64,000 bases of DNA, from NCBI GenBank assembly GCA_030263395.1, contig SZOW01000015.1:1-64000 (forward strand), read 5' to 3'. Positions 1 through 9,086 of the stretch are shown here, in pieces. The position numbers and the translations under genes were made by a program. The first letter of the stretch is position 1, and every line of letters begins with the position of its first letter. The DNA comes from QUBU01 sp014337915. Its GTDB lineage: Bacteria; Pseudomonadota; Gammaproteobacteria; Steroidobacterales; GCA-2729495. The notes beneath the pieces were generated by a model. That model was given only the letters and a program-made list of their open reading frames with translations. It ran no database searches and was not told the DNA's origin.

Positions 1-899
1 GCTACGGCACCAAGCCCCCGGCACGCGCCAAGGTCGATTCCTATCCGACCGTGGAGAAGTACGGCATCGTGTTCGCGTTCCTCGGCGACCTGCCGGAGAA
101 CGAGCGTCCGCCGATGATCGACGTCAAGGAGTGGGGTCAGCCCGAATGGCGCGCCAACTCGGTGCTGGTGCTGGATGTGCCCTACTACTACGAGCGCTCC
201 ATCGAGAACGGCATCGACCCGGCGCACAACGAGTTCGTGCACCCGACTCACGGCCATTCGGCCATCAACCGCGAGACCTACAAGGTGCGCGAGCATGACG
301 TCGTCGAAGGCGACCAGAAGCTCGGCATCGTGTTCCGGCATCGCTATGCCGCGCCGGGCCTGAAGCACGAGACCTGGAAGGGTGTCGACGCTCCGGCCGC
401 CGACATCTATGCCGGTACCGAGACCTTCGGTCCCAACGCGATGATCACCCAGATCGAGGTCGCGCCGGGCAAGATGTTCCGCCAGTACTTCATCGAGCAG
501 CCGGTGGACGACAACCGCACGCGCATCTTCTTCGTCAACATGCGCAACTTCCTGCTCGACGCCAAGAACGACGGCCCGATCCACGCGCGCAACAAGGTCA
601 TCGCCCAGCAGGACATCGAGATCCTCAGCGAGGTCTATCCGCTGCGCACGCCGATCTCCAGCACCAAGGAAGTGCACATGCCGGCGGACAAGGCCGTCGT
701 GGGCTACCGCGAATGGCTGGCCAAGTTCGACGACAACGGCTGGCGCATCGACTGGAACGAGTTCAAGGCACGCAACGGCAAGGGCGACATCGCCTTCGCG
801 ATCCCCTGCCCCGGTCGCCGCACTTCGGGCAACTGGGTGCTGGAGCCGGTGCCGATGCTGAAGAACCGCGAGGCTCGCAAGGCCGCCAAGGCGTCCTGA
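1..899 (+). CDS. Rieske-type oxygenase, C-terminal part (5' end outside window)
   Basis: This is the C-terminal part of a ring-hydroxylating oxygenase alpha subunit; the frame is open to the left edge, so the GTG at 51 is internal and the Rieske [2Fe-2S] domain lies upstream of the window. The visible part carries the mononuclear iron motif of the family: ENGIDPAHNEFVH supplies the bridging Asp and the two His ligands. These enzymes insert O2-derived oxygen into aromatic or steroid substrates using electrons from a separate reductase, and no reductase gene is seen nearby. It is clearly a paralogue of the minus-strand oxygenase at 2298-3452, sharing the YGIVFAFLGDLPE-like segment and the HNEF.HPTHG block. 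KshA/VanA-like monooxygenases are the nearest family I can name; the substrate is unknown. A strong terminator follows at 933-961. Confidence 0.85.
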   Translation, partial: YGTKPPARAKVDSYPTVEKYGIVFAFLGDLPENERPPMIDVKEWGQPEWRANSVLVLDVPYYYERSIENGIDPAHNEFVHPTHGHSAINRETYKVREHDVVEGDQKLGIVFRHRYAAPGLKHETWKGVDAPAADIYAGTETFGPNAMITQIEVAPGKMFRQYFIEQPVDDNRTRIFFVNMRNFLLDAKNDGPIHARNKVIAQQDIEILSEVYPLRTPISSTKEVHMPADKAVVGYREWLAKFDDNGWRIDWNEFKARNGKGDIAFAIPCPGRRTSGNWVLEPVPMLKNREARKAAKAS

Positions 900-932
900 T
901 CCTCCAGGTCTTCCCCAGGGAAGATGCGATGA

Positions 933-961
933 CGGGCGGCCTCCGGGCCGCCCGTTTTTTT
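933..961 (+). terminator. Rho-independent terminator after the first Rieske gene
   Basis: A perfect 9-bp stem (CGGGCGGCC / GGCCGCCCG) with a TCCG loop is followed by seven T residues. It sits 34 bp after the stop codon at 899 and separates this gene from the convergent nnrS. Confidence 0.9.
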
Positions 962-984
962 GTGCCGCGACCGCTGGCTGCGGG

Positions 985-2163
985 CTACTTCTGGTCGATG
1001 CGCGGGCGGGTCAGGATCGGCGTGTAGACCACCAGGAAAATGGCGAAGGCAGCCACCCAGAGCAGCGCGGCGCTGTCGATCATCGCCATGTACGGCCCGG
1101 GCAGCGCCGGCCCGAAGCTGCGCAGCACCGCGGCCACCGCCAGCAGCGCGTAGCCGAAGGCGATCGGCCGCACGACTGCAAGGGGCCGCCCGGTGTGGCC
1201 CAGCGATACGCGGGTCATCATCGCGAGGATCATGCCGCTCACGCCGCCGACGGTCAGCAGGTGCAGCACCGCGGTGCGCGGCAGCGGCAGGCCCAGGGCC
1301 GCGGCACCCAGCAACAGGTATCCCGCAGCCATGCAGGCATAGGCCAGGTGCAGGGACCACAGCAGCGGATTGGCGAGGATCGCGCTCCCCCGCCAGCCCA
1401 CGAGCCGCCAGAGGTTGACGCTGCCTGCCACGATGCACAGCACACCCGCCAGGGCGGTGCCGGGTGCGATGCCGTCGGCGGCCCCGGCAGCGACGATCAG
1501 GCCGATGGCGGCCTGGTCCAGCCGCGGCTGCGGCAGCGGCAACCGGCTGTCGCCCCGCATTCGCAGCCAGTTGGCCGTGAACAGCGGGATGACGCGGCCG
1601 CCGACGACGGCGATCAGCGCCGCGAGCAGGTGCACCATCAGCGATGTGGCGAGCTGCTCGCCACCGCGCAGGACGCCGGCCTCACCCAGGTGATACAACA
1701 GGGTGAGCGCCGCGAGGACCCAGGTCATGGCCGCGATGCCGTAATTGCGCCGGCTGGCGCCGCCGAGGATCTCGCGGCCGGCCAGCACGGCGAGCAGCAC
1801 CGGAAATGCCAGGTCCGCGGCCGCGAGCCAGGGCTTCGGCAGGCCACCGCCGACCATGGCGGCCAGGCGCCCCAGCAACCAGCTGGCCACCAGCACCATC
1901 AACCAGAGGCCACGCAGCGGCTGGCGGCCAGTCCAGGTGGCAACCGCCGTCAGCAGGAAGCCGGCGACCACTGCGCCGCAGAAGCCCAGCGCCATTTCGC
2001 GGGCATGCCACAGGGAAGTGATCGCAGCCGGCGCACCCGGCCAGCGCAGGCCATGGAAGCCGGCAATCCACAGTACCAGCGCCAGCACCGCATAGGCACC
2101 GGCGAACAGGAAGAACGGGCGGAAGGCATAGGAAAAGAATACAGAGCTGCGGGTCTGGTTCAT
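985..2163 (-). CDS. nnrS: NnrS family heme/copper membrane protein
   Basis: A 392-residue polytopic membrane protein of about 12 hydrophobic helices. The start is FFSYAFRPFFLFAG, a hallmark of NnrS, and the protein contains MALGFCGAVVAGFLLTAV and a late LLTVGGVSGMILAMMTRVSLGHTG-type block with His and Met residues. NnrS proteins contain heme and copper and protect denitrifying cells against nitric-oxide stress; the exact activity is not established. I chose the ATG at 2161-2163, which gives the family-typical N-terminus, over the much longer frame reaching 2505, which would overlap the Rieske gene. It lies 134 bp downstream of that Rieske gene on the same strand and about 2.9 kb from nirS, which fits a nitrite/NO metabolism locus. 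Confidence 0.9.
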   Translation of the reverse strand: MNQTRSSVFFSYAFRPFFLFAGAYAVLALVLWIAGFHGLRWPGAPAAITSLWHAREMALGFCGAVVAGFLLTAVATWTGRQPLRGLWLMVLVASWLLGRLAAMVGGGLPKPWLAAADLAFPVLLAVLAGREILGGASRRNYGIAAMTWVLAALTLLYHLGEAGVLRGGEQLATSLMVHLLAALIAVVGGRVIPLFTANWLRMRGDSRLPLPQPRLDQAAIGLIVAAGAADGIAPGTALAGVLCIVAGSVNLWRLVGWRGSAILANPLLWSLHLAYACMAAGYLLLGAAALGLPLPRTAVLHLLTVGGVSGMILAMMTRVSLGHTGRPLAVVRPIAFGYALLAVAAVLRSFGPALPGPYMAMIDSAALLWVAAFAIFLVVYTPILTRPRIDQK

Positions 2164-2297
2164 GGACGCTGGCGCCGGGGAACAGGGGGTGCGCCATTGT
2201 CGGTGAACGCCGGGCACAGCGCCATACTCGCCACCAGGCCTGCTGGTGGCCTGGCAACGGCCTGGCGGCGACCTGCAGCGCCGGGCCCGCGGCCGGA

Positions 2298-3452
2298 TCA
2301 GGCCTTGCCGCTGCGAGCGGCCGTGCCAGCGGCCGCCGGCTGCAGCAGCGGCACCGCGGGCAGCACCCAACCCTTCTTCTGGCGACGGGCGGGGCTGGGA
2401 ATGGCGTAGGCCACGGTATCGCGGTCGGCCCGCAGGCGCGCGACATCGATGCGCCAGCCGCGCTGCTCCCACTGCTGGCAGTAGTCGCGATAGCGGGCGA
2501 TGCACTTGTCGGCCGGCACGAAGAACTCGCGGTTGTTCTGCGGCGGCGTCAGCTTCGGGCGCAGCGGTTCGAGCACGTAGCGGTCCTGCTCGGCGACATA
2601 CAGGGCGCGCTGCTCGAAGGTCTGGTCGTACTTCGGGTCGCCCAGGAAGTTGCGGCCGAACAGCACGTAAATATGGTCAGTCACCTCGTCCACCGGCGTG
2701 TGGAAGGCGAAGCCGTGCATCTGGGCCTGGTCCGATGGATGAATGTAGGTCCAGGTGCAATGCGGGCCGAAGTTGCCGACGCCGTTCTCGATCCACTTGT
2801 CACCGCTGCGTCCGGCCGCTGCATTCATGTCGCGCTGGGCGAGAGTCGGCGCGTCCATGCGGATGAAGAAGCCCGTGCCCCAGACCTGGTCGGTCAGGTC
2901 GAAGTCCCGGACGTGGTAGTCCGGCTTCACGCCCAGGAACCCGTGGGTCGGGTGGGTGAACTCGTTGTGGCCCGGGTCCATGGTGTTCTCCACCGACCGC
3001 TTGTAGTCGATGTTCCAGGTCATCTCCAGCGTGATGAAGCGCCAGGCTGGATCGCTGTACTCCGGGATGTCGATGACCGGGGGCCGCTCCGCCTCGGGCA
3101 GGTCACCGAGGAACACGTGCACCAGGCCGTACCGTTCCTGCACCGGGTAGGCATCGACATGGGTACGGTCCGGGATCTTCGCATCGCGCCCCAGCGATGG
3201 CAGGCGCACGCACTGGCCCTCGGCATCGAAGGTCCAGCCGTGGTAGGGGCACTCCACGCAGTCGCCACGGATCCTGCCGTCCGCCAGGGCGCCGCCGCGG
3301 TGGCTGCAGGTGTCGCTGATGCAGCAGACCTTGCCGCTGCGATCGCGCCACAGCGCGAAATGGTGACCCAGGATCTGCACCTTCACCGGGCGCTCCGCGC
3401 CGAAGGTGATCTCACCGCTGCGCGCGGCGACGTACCAGAAGTTGATGTACAC
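2298..3452 (-). CDS. Rieske [2Fe-2S] oxygenase alpha subunit
   Basis: A 384-residue oxygenase with a complete Rieske site (C49-S-H51 and C68-P-Y-H71, in CSHRGG and CPYHGW) and the mononuclear iron site N156, D159, H162, H167 in VENTMDPGHNEFTH. The length matches KshA/VanA-type single-component terminal oxygenases. I chose the GTG at 3450-3452 (MYINFWYVAAR), preceded by GGGAGGAA at a suitable distance, because that N-terminus is typical of the family; the longer frame to 3533 would add 27 low-complexity residues. It is transcribed towards nnrS and is a paralogue of the truncated oxygenase at the left edge. The substrate is unknown; a steroid or aromatic acid is plausible. The electron-donating reductase is not in the window. 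Confidence 0.9.
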   Translation of the reverse strand: MYINFWYVAARSGEITFGAERPVKVQILGHHFALWRDRSGKVCCISDTCSHRGGALADGRIRGDCVECPYHGWTFDAEGQCVRLPSLGRDAKIPDRTHVDAYPVQERYGLVHVFLGDLPEAERPPVIDIPEYSDPAWRFITLEMTWNIDYKRSVENTMDPGHNEFTHPTHGFLGVKPDYHVRDFDLTDQVWGTGFFIRMDAPTLAQRDMNAAAGRSGDKWIENGVGNFGPHCTWTYIHPSDQAQMHGFAFHTPVDEVTDHIYVLFGRNFLGDPKYDQTFEQRALYVAEQDRYVLEPLRPKLTPPQNNREFFVPADKCIARYRDYCQQWEQRGWRIDVARLRADRDTVAYAIPSPARRQKKGWVLPAVPLLQPAAAGTAARSGKA

Positions 3453-3621
3453 GGATGGTTCCTCCCGGGATGCCGGTGATGCCGCAGTTGTCCCGCCTGG
3501 CAATGGCGGGGCCGAGACTGCCTGCGGACCCATCTATGCACGTCCGCACTGCCTGCATCTTGACCTGCATCAGCCACGCGCCTGATCCAGGTCATCACGC
3601 CGCGACGCGATCCGGCGCATC

Positions 3622-4881
3622 ATGCGCCCGTCAGGCGCGGCGGCTTTCCTTATCGTGATCTTCGACATCGTCATCGTCGGTGCCGGCCCGGCCGGCCTGT
3701 CCTTCGCACGTTCGCTGGCGGGTTCGGGGCTCGATCTCGCGCTGGTTGAATTACAGCCGGAGGCGGCGCTCGCCGATCCGGCCTTCGATGGCCGCGAAAT
3801 CGCACTGACCCACCACAGCGTGCACCTGCTGCAACAGCTGGGCACCTGGCGCCAGATCCCGCCGCAGGGCATCCACACGCTGCGCGATGCGCTGGTGCTG
3901 GACGGCAGGCGCATGCCTGGCCTGCGCATCGACCACAATGACGGCCCCCGCTCCCAGCTCGGCTACCTGGTCAGCAACCAGCTGCTGCGCCGGGCCGCCT
4001 ACGCCGTCCTGCGCAACCAGGAACGGGTGACGCTGCTCTGCGGGCGCCGCGTCGTCGGCATCGAGCCGGACGGCGAGTACTCGCGCCTGCAGCTCTCCGA
4101 TGGGCAGCAGCTGCAGGCACGGCTGGTAGTGGCGGCGGACAGTCGTTTTTCCGAGACCCGGCGCGCCATGGGCATTCCCGCCGACAGCCACGACTTCGGC
4201 AAGACCATGCTGGTCTGCCGCATGCGTCACGACCAGCCCCATGGCCAGGTGGCCTGGGAGTGGTTCGGATATGGCCAGACGCTGGCACTGCTGCCTCTCG
4301 ACGAAGGCGAGTCATCCGTGGTGCTGACACTGCCGCACAACGCGATCCAGGGTCTGATGGCAGCGACCGAGGCCGCGTTCGCCACCGCCATGGAACAGCG
4401 CTTCGACGGCCGCCTCGGCCGCATGCAGCTGGCCAGCACGCGCCACGCCTATCCGCTGGTCGGCGTCTATCCCCGGCGCTTCACTGCGCAACGCTTCGCA
4501 CTGGTGGGGGACGCCGCTGTGGGCATGCACCCGGTCACGGCGCATGGCTTCAACTTCGGCCTGCTCGGCCAGGACCTGCTCGCGCGGGAGATCCACGGCC
4601 TTGCCGCCAGCGGCGGCGACCCCGGCGAGGCCCGGATGCTGGAGCGCTTCGGACGCGACCTGCGGCGCGCCACCCGGCCGCTCTATCTCGCGACCCTGCT
4701 CATCACGCGCCTGTACACCAACGACGCACCGCCGGCGCGGCTGCTGCGCCGCGCGGTGCTGTCGGCCGCCGCGTCGCTGCCGCCGTTGCGGCGTGCGGTG
4801 GCGCACAGCCTGATGCAGGCTGGCGACAGCCGGCAGGCCGCATCACCGTTGCGGGGACTGCTCCACGCGTTGCGCGGCTGA
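3622..4881 (+). CDS. FAD-dependent hydroxylase, UbiH/UbiF/UbiM-like
   Basis: A flavoprotein monooxygenase of the ubiquinone-hydroxylase family, about 419 residues. It has the N-terminal FAD-binding VGAGPAGLSFARSLAGSG, the DG-type middle region, and the C-terminal GDAAVGMHPVTAHGFNFGLL that contacts the flavin. It would hydroxylate an aromatic ring, in ubiquinone synthesis or a related reaction. The segment IALTHHS recalls UbiM-type proteins, but I cannot separate UbiM, UbiH and UbiF by eye. The gene is divergent from the Rieske gene, 170 bp away. The ATG at 3622 has no strong ribosome site; a GTG at 3655 (MIFDIVIVGAG) would give a more usual short N-terminus and may be the true start. Confidence 0.85.
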   Translation: MRPSGAAAFLIVIFDIVIVGAGPAGLSFARSLAGSGLDLALVELQPEAALADPAFDGREIALTHHSVHLLQQLGTWRQIPPQGIHTLRDALVLDGRRMPGLRIDHNDGPRSQLGYLVSNQLLRRAAYAVLRNQERVTLLCGRRVVGIEPDGEYSRLQLSDGQQLQARLVVAADSRFSETRRAMGIPADSHDFGKTMLVCRMRHDQPHGQVAWEWFGYGQTLALLPLDEGESSVVLTLPHNAIQGLMAATEAAFATAMEQRFDGRLGRMQLASTRHAYPLVGVYPRRFTAQRFALVGDAAVGMHPVTAHGFNFGLLGQDLLAREIHGLAASGGDPGEARMLERFGRDLRRATRPLYLATLLITRLYTNDAPPARLLRRAVLSAAASLPPLRRAVAHSLMQAGDSRQAASPLRGLLHALRG

Positions 4882-5043
4882 GGCCGCCGCGATCACAACC
4901 GCAGGAACAGGCAATACGGATTTGCCGCAATCACCATCTAGTGGTTTCCCGTATCGCCAGCAGTTGCGGCAGCTCGGATACTTCACACGCCCGAAAGAGC
5001 AATCCGGGCGCGTCGCATCATACAACACGATGGGAGCTGGGCC

Positions 5044-7188
5044 ATGAACGTCTTCCCCCGATCACGATCACGCCGCGTCGGCCTCCTCGCCGCAGCGGGC
5101 CTGCTGGCCACGCTGGGCGCGCTGGCGGCCGGCACCGACAAGAACACGCCGCTCGAGCACCAGGCCGAGGTCGCCAGGGGCAAGCCAGACGCCGCGGCGA
5201 TGGCCAAGGGCGCTGACCTCTACAAGAAGAACTGCGCCGCCTGCCACCAGCCGAATGGCCAGGGGCTGGAGGGCGCCTTCCCGCCGCTCGCCAAATCCGA
5301 CTTCATCGCCGCCAACCCGATGAACGTGCTGGAGACCACGGTCAAGGGCCGGCAGGGCAAGATGGTCGTCAACGGCAAGGAATACAACAACGTCATGCCG
5401 GCGATGAGCTACCTCAGCGACGAGGAGCTCAGCCACATCATCGGCTACGTGCTCAACAGCTGGGACAACCCGGGCGGCACGATCTCGGCCAAGCAGGTCG
5501 CCGACTATCGCCAGAGCGCCGGCCTCGAGGCCAAGCAGGCTGCCGGCGAGCGCCACCCGGGCGCCGGTGAGGCCGTGCAGGCCTACCAGTCCCAGCCGTC
5601 ACAGCTGACCGAGTTCCACCGCAGCTCGGTGCTCAATGCACCGCAGATGACGGAACCCGAGTTCCAGAAGGCGCAGCAGATCTACTTCGAGCGCTGCGCG
5701 GGTTGCCATGGCGTGCTGCGCAAGGGCGCCACCGGCAAGCCGCTGACGCCCGACCTGACCATCGCCAAGGGCACCGACTACCTCAAGGCGCTGATCAAGT
5801 TCGGCTCACCGGCCGGCATGCCCAACTGGGGCAGCTCCGGCCAGCTCAGCGATGCCGACGTCGACCTGATGGCCCGCTTCCTGCAGCACGATCCGCCGCA
5901 GCCGCCGGAGTGGGGCATGGAGCAGATGCGCGGTTCCTGGAAGGTCCTGGTGCCGGTGGGCGAGCGCCCGACCAGCAAGCAGAACAACCTCAACCTCGAC
6001 AACATCTTCGCGGTGACGCTGCGTGACACCGGCGAGGTGGCGCTGATCGACGGCGACACCAAGAAGATCGTCACCACCGTGAAGACCGGCTACGCCGTGC
6101 ACATCTCACGGCTGTCGCACTCCGGCCGCTATGTCTACACCATCGGCCGTGACGGCAGGATCGACCTGATCGACCTGTGGATGAAGGTACCGCGCGCCGT
6201 TGCCGAGATCCGCATGGGCCTCGAGGCCCGCTCGGTGGAGACCTCGAAGTTCAAGGGCTTCGAGGACAAGTACGCCATCGCCGGTGCCTACTGGCCGCCG
6301 CAGTTCGTGATCATGGACGGTGCCACGCTGGAGCCGTTCAAGATCGTCTCCACCCGCGGCATGACCGTGACCACCCAGGAGTACCACCCCGAGCCCCGGG
6401 TGGCGGCGATCGTCGCCTCGCACCAGAACCCGGAGTTCATCGTCAACGTCAAGGAGACCGGGCGCATCCTGCTGGTGGACTACAGCGACATCGGCAACCT
6501 CACCACCACCACCATCGACGCCAAGGAATTCCTCCACGACGGCGGCTGGGATTCCACGCTGCGTTACTTCCTGACCGCGGCCAACCAGTCGAATGCCGTG
6601 GTCGTGGTCGACTCCAAGGAGCGCAAGCTGGTCGCCAAGATCCCGGTCACGGAGACTCCGCACCCGGGCCGTGGCGCCAACTTCAACCACAGGGAGTACG
6701 GTCCCGTGTGGGTGACCAGCGCACTGGGCAACGACCACGTGACACTGATCGGCACCGACCCGGACAAGCACCCGCAGTACGCCTGGAAGGTGGTCAAGGT
6801 GCTGCACGGCCAGGGTGGCGGCTCGCTGTTCGTCAAGACCCACCCGAAGTCGCGCAACCTCTGGGTCGACACGCCGCTGAACCCGGAACCGGCGATCAGC
6901 CAGAGCGTGGCGGTGTATGACATCGACAACCTCGATGCCGGCTTCCAGGTGCTGCCGATCGGCGAGTGGGCCGACCTCGGCCCGGGCCCGAAGCGCATCG
7001 TGCAGCCGGAGTACAACGCCAGGGGCGACGAGATCTGGTTCTCGGTCTGGAGCGGCAAGGAGGAGAAGTCCGCCATCGTGGTGGTGGATGACCGCACCCG
7101 CAAGCTGAAGACCGTGATCAAGGATCCCAGGGTCATCACCCCGACGGGCAAGTTCAACGTCTACAACACCGTGCACGACGTCTACTGA
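5044..7188 (+). CDS. nirS: Cytochrome cd1 nitrite reductase with an extra N-terminal cytochrome c domain
   Basis: Periplasmic NO-forming nitrite reductase, 714 residues against roughly 560-600 for ordinary NirS. A signal peptide (about 1-30) is followed by a class I cytochrome c domain (about 50-155; C64-A-A-C67-H68, possible Met ligand in VMPAMSY). Then comes the canonical NirS cytochrome c domain (C218-A-G-C221-H222, CHGVLRKGATGKPLTPD) and the eight-bladed d1-heme propeller from about residue 320. The d1 landmarks are all present: AVHIS, the active-site His in EYHPEPR and FLHDGGWD, and the ending TPTGKFNVYNTVHDVY. The extra domain resembles the small cytochromes that donate electrons to nitrite reductases, so it may be a built-in donor. 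None of the d1-heme biosynthesis genes (nirF, nirD, nirL, nirJ, nirN, nirE) is in the window. It is followed after 1 nt by a porin-like gene. Confidence 0.95.
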   Translation: MNVFPRSRSRRVGLLAAAGLLATLGALAAGTDKNTPLEHQAEVARGKPDAAAMAKGADLYKKNCAACHQPNGQGLEGAFPPLAKSDFIAANPMNVLETTVKGRQGKMVVNGKEYNNVMPAMSYLSDEELSHIIGYVLNSWDNPGGTISAKQVADYRQSAGLEAKQAAGERHPGAGEAVQAYQSQPSQLTEFHRSSVLNAPQMTEPEFQKAQQIYFERCAGCHGVLRKGATGKPLTPDLTIAKGTDYLKALIKFGSPAGMPNWGSSGQLSDADVDLMARFLQHDPPQPPEWGMEQMRGSWKVLVPVGERPTSKQNNLNLDNIFAVTLRDTGEVALIDGDTKKIVTTVKTGYAVHISRLSHSGRYVYTIGRDGRIDLIDLWMKVPRAVAEIRMGLEARSVETSKFKGFEDKYAIAGAYWPPQFVIMDGATLEPFKIVSTRGMTVTTQEYHPEPRVAAIVASHQNPEFIVNVKETGRILLVDYSDIGNLTTTTIDAKEFLHDGGWDSTLRYFLTAANQSNAVVVVDSKERKLVAKIPVTETPHPGRGANFNHREYGPVWVTSALGNDHVTLIGTDPDKHPQYAWKVVKVLHGQGGGSLFVKTHPKSRNLWVDTPLNPEPAISQSVAVYDIDNLDAGFQVLPIGEWADLGPGPKRIVQPEYNARGDEIWFSVWSGKEEKSAIVVVDDRTRKLKTVIKDPRVITPTGKFNVYNTVHDVY

Positions 7189-7189
7189 C

Positions 7190-8422
7190 ATGACGCGAAC
7201 CATCATCCGTACTGCCAGCACCCTCGCGGCCGCGATTCTCGCGGCCGCGCCGGGTGCCCGGGCCGACAGCTTTACGGAGCAGCTGGCGGCCTCGGTCAAG
7301 GAAAGCACCGTCAACCTCAGCTTCCGCTACCGCTTCGAGGCGGTGGATGACGACGCCTTCAGCAAGGATGCCTCGGCCAGCACCCTGCGCTCGCGCCTCA
7401 CGGTGGCGCCCAGGCCCATCAACGGCTTCGGCGTACTGCTGGAAGTCGACGACGTCCACGACATCGGCACCGAAGGCCAGTTCAACGACACCCGCAACGG
7501 CGTGACCACGCGCCCGACGGTGGCCGATCCCGAGGGCACGGACCTCAACCAGGCCTACCTGCGCTACACGGGCCTTGAGGGTACCGACGTCATCGTCGGC
7601 CGCCAGCGTATCCAGCGCAACAACGAGCGCTTCATCAGCGGTTCGGGCTGGCGGCAGAATGAGCAGACGTTCGACGCTGCGAGCATCAGCCACCGCTTTG
7701 ACGACAGGCTGACTGCCTCCTACGCCTGGATCAGCCAGGTCAATCGCATCAACGGCCCGGACGACGGTACGCCACCGGCAGACTTCGACAGCAACAGCCA
7801 TCTGGTCGATGCCAGCTACAGCTTCAGCCCGGCGCTGACGCTGTCCGGCTACTGGTACCTGATGGACTTCAGCAACGCCGATGCGTCATCCAACCAGACC
7901 GTCGGCCTGCGCGGCACCGGCAGCATTGGCCTCAACGGAACCTGGAAGCTGCCCTGGGCCGCCGAGTTCGCCACGCAGAGCGACAACGCCGACAACCCGG
8001 TGAACTACCACGCCAACTACTACCTGCTGGAGGTCGGCGTCAGTTCGGCCAGGATCGGTGCCAGGGTCGGCTACGAGGTCCTCGAAGGCGACAGAGTCGC
8101 CGGCAAGGCCTTCCGCACGCCGCTCGCCACGCCGCACGCCTTCCAGGGCTGGGCAGACAAGTTCGCGGCCACCCCGAACCAGGGCGTCGAGGACTTCTAC
8201 GTCGCGCTGACCGGCAAGGCGCTGGGTGCGGACCTGCTGCTGCGCTTCCACGACTTCCGCGCAGAGGCCGGCAGCAACGACTGGGGCACGGAGGTCGACT
8301 TCTCCGCCAACTGGCCCATCGCCAGGCACTATGCCGTGCTGCTGAAGGGCGCCAGCTATGACGCCGACGACTATGCGGCTGACACCAGCAAGTACTGGCT
8401 GATGCTCAGCGCCAGCTTCTGA
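7190..8422 (+). CDS. Outer-membrane beta-barrel protein, alginate-export/porin type
   Basis: A 410-residue exported protein: signal peptide ending ADS, then alternating polar and aromatic beta strands throughout and a C-terminal strand ending SASF, with the terminal Phe typical of BAM substrates. The segments LSFRYRFEAVDD, GFGVLLEVDDV and VIVGRQRIQRNNERFISGSG are characteristic of the alginate_export-like porin family. It starts 1 nt after the nirS stop codon, so it is almost certainly cotranscribed; a role in passage of nitrite or an organic substrate across the outer membrane is an inference. A bidirectional-looking terminator follows at 8457-8484. Confidence 0.8.
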   Translation: MTRTIIRTASTLAAAILAAAPGARADSFTEQLAASVKESTVNLSFRYRFEAVDDDAFSKDASASTLRSRLTVAPRPINGFGVLLEVDDVHDIGTEGQFNDTRNGVTTRPTVADPEGTDLNQAYLRYTGLEGTDVIVGRQRIQRNNERFISGSGWRQNEQTFDAASISHRFDDRLTASYAWISQVNRINGPDDGTPPADFDSNSHLVDASYSFSPALTLSGYWYLMDFSNADASSNQTVGLRGTGSIGLNGTWKLPWAAEFATQSDNADNPVNYHANYYLLEVGVSSARIGARVGYEVLEGDRVAGKAFRTPLATPHAFQGWADKFAATPNQGVEDFYVALTGKALGADLLLRFHDFRAEAGSNDWGTEVDFSANWPIARHYAVLLKGASYDADDYAADTSKYWLMLSASF

Positions 8423-8456
8423 GCGGGAGCTTCCCGCCGGCAAGCGCCGCAACCAG

Positions 8457-8484
8457 GGGGCGCCATCCGCGAGGATGGCGCCCC
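8457..8484. terminator. Hairpin terminator between convergent genes
   Basis: A perfect 12-bp stem (GGGGCGCCATCC / GGATGGCGCCCC) with a GCGA tetraloop, followed by TTCTTC. It lies between the porin stop (8422) and the stop of the minus-strand gene (8500) and could end transcription from both sides. Confidence 0.8.
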
Positions 8485-8499
8485 TTCTTCATCCCTGGT

Positions 8500-8904
8500 T
8501 CATCCCTGGCGCGCCAGTTCCTGCCAGCGGTTGCTGGCATAGACACTGTTGAACGCCCACAAGCCGGGGTTGAGGGACAGCGGTATGTGGAACAGCCAGC
8601 CCCACTTGCGGCGCATCAGCACGCCGTAGCTGGCGAGGCCGAACAGCAGGGCATAGGCGAGCACGGCCAGCAACCAGCCGCCACCGAGGCCGGCCACCAG
8701 CACGGCGGCGGCGGTGACGGCAATCCCAGCGGCACCGATGACGCCGCTGTAGCCGAGGAAATAGCCCCATTTGTAGGAAAGCGTTTCCGGCAGGAGCTGG
8801 TTGAGTTCGGCGTCCTTGCGATGAGCGAGCTTCAGGCTCACCAGGAACCACAGGACCAGCAATACGAAGGGCACCACGACGCTGATGGCGATGGAACCGT
8901 TCAT
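8500..8904 (-). CDS. Small membrane protein of unknown function
   Basis: 134 residues with about four hydrophobic segments (ISVVVPFVLLVLWFLVSL near the N-terminus, then a Gly/Ala-rich pair and LAVLAYALLFGLASYGVLM) and a cytoplasmic-looking RRKWGWLFHIPL near the end. I do not recognise the family. The ATG at 8902-8904 is chosen because GAGGAG lies 6 nt upstream; the ATG two codons earlier directly abuts that ribosome site. It is divergent from the cytochrome b561 gene, with a 180-bp shared upstream region. Confidence 0.6.
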   Translation of the reverse strand: MNGSIAISVVVPFVLLVLWFLVSLKLAHRKDAELNQLLPETLSYKWGYFLGYSGVIGAAGIAVTAAAVLVAGLGGGWLLAVLAYALLFGLASYGVLMRRKWGWLFHIPLSLNPGLWAFNSVYASNRWQELARQG

Positions 8905-9086
8905 GTTCATCTCCTCTGCAGATGCATGGCGGAATCCTGACACGTCAACGGCATCCCGTGGCCAAGGATTGCGCGGATTGCGGTAAGTACGGATGGCAGG
9001 GAGCAGGCCCGCCTGCGGATTTCACGTATTTTGGCGCCGGGCGGCCTCCGGTAAATCTAGCGCCAGACCGACCGGAAGGCACCGCC

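Noticed and set aside
4882..5043. Search for an FNR/DNR box before nirS.
   Set aside because: No TTGAT-N4-ATCAA-like site was found; only an imperfect ATACGG...CCGTAT pair (4914-4954), too weak to report as regulatory.
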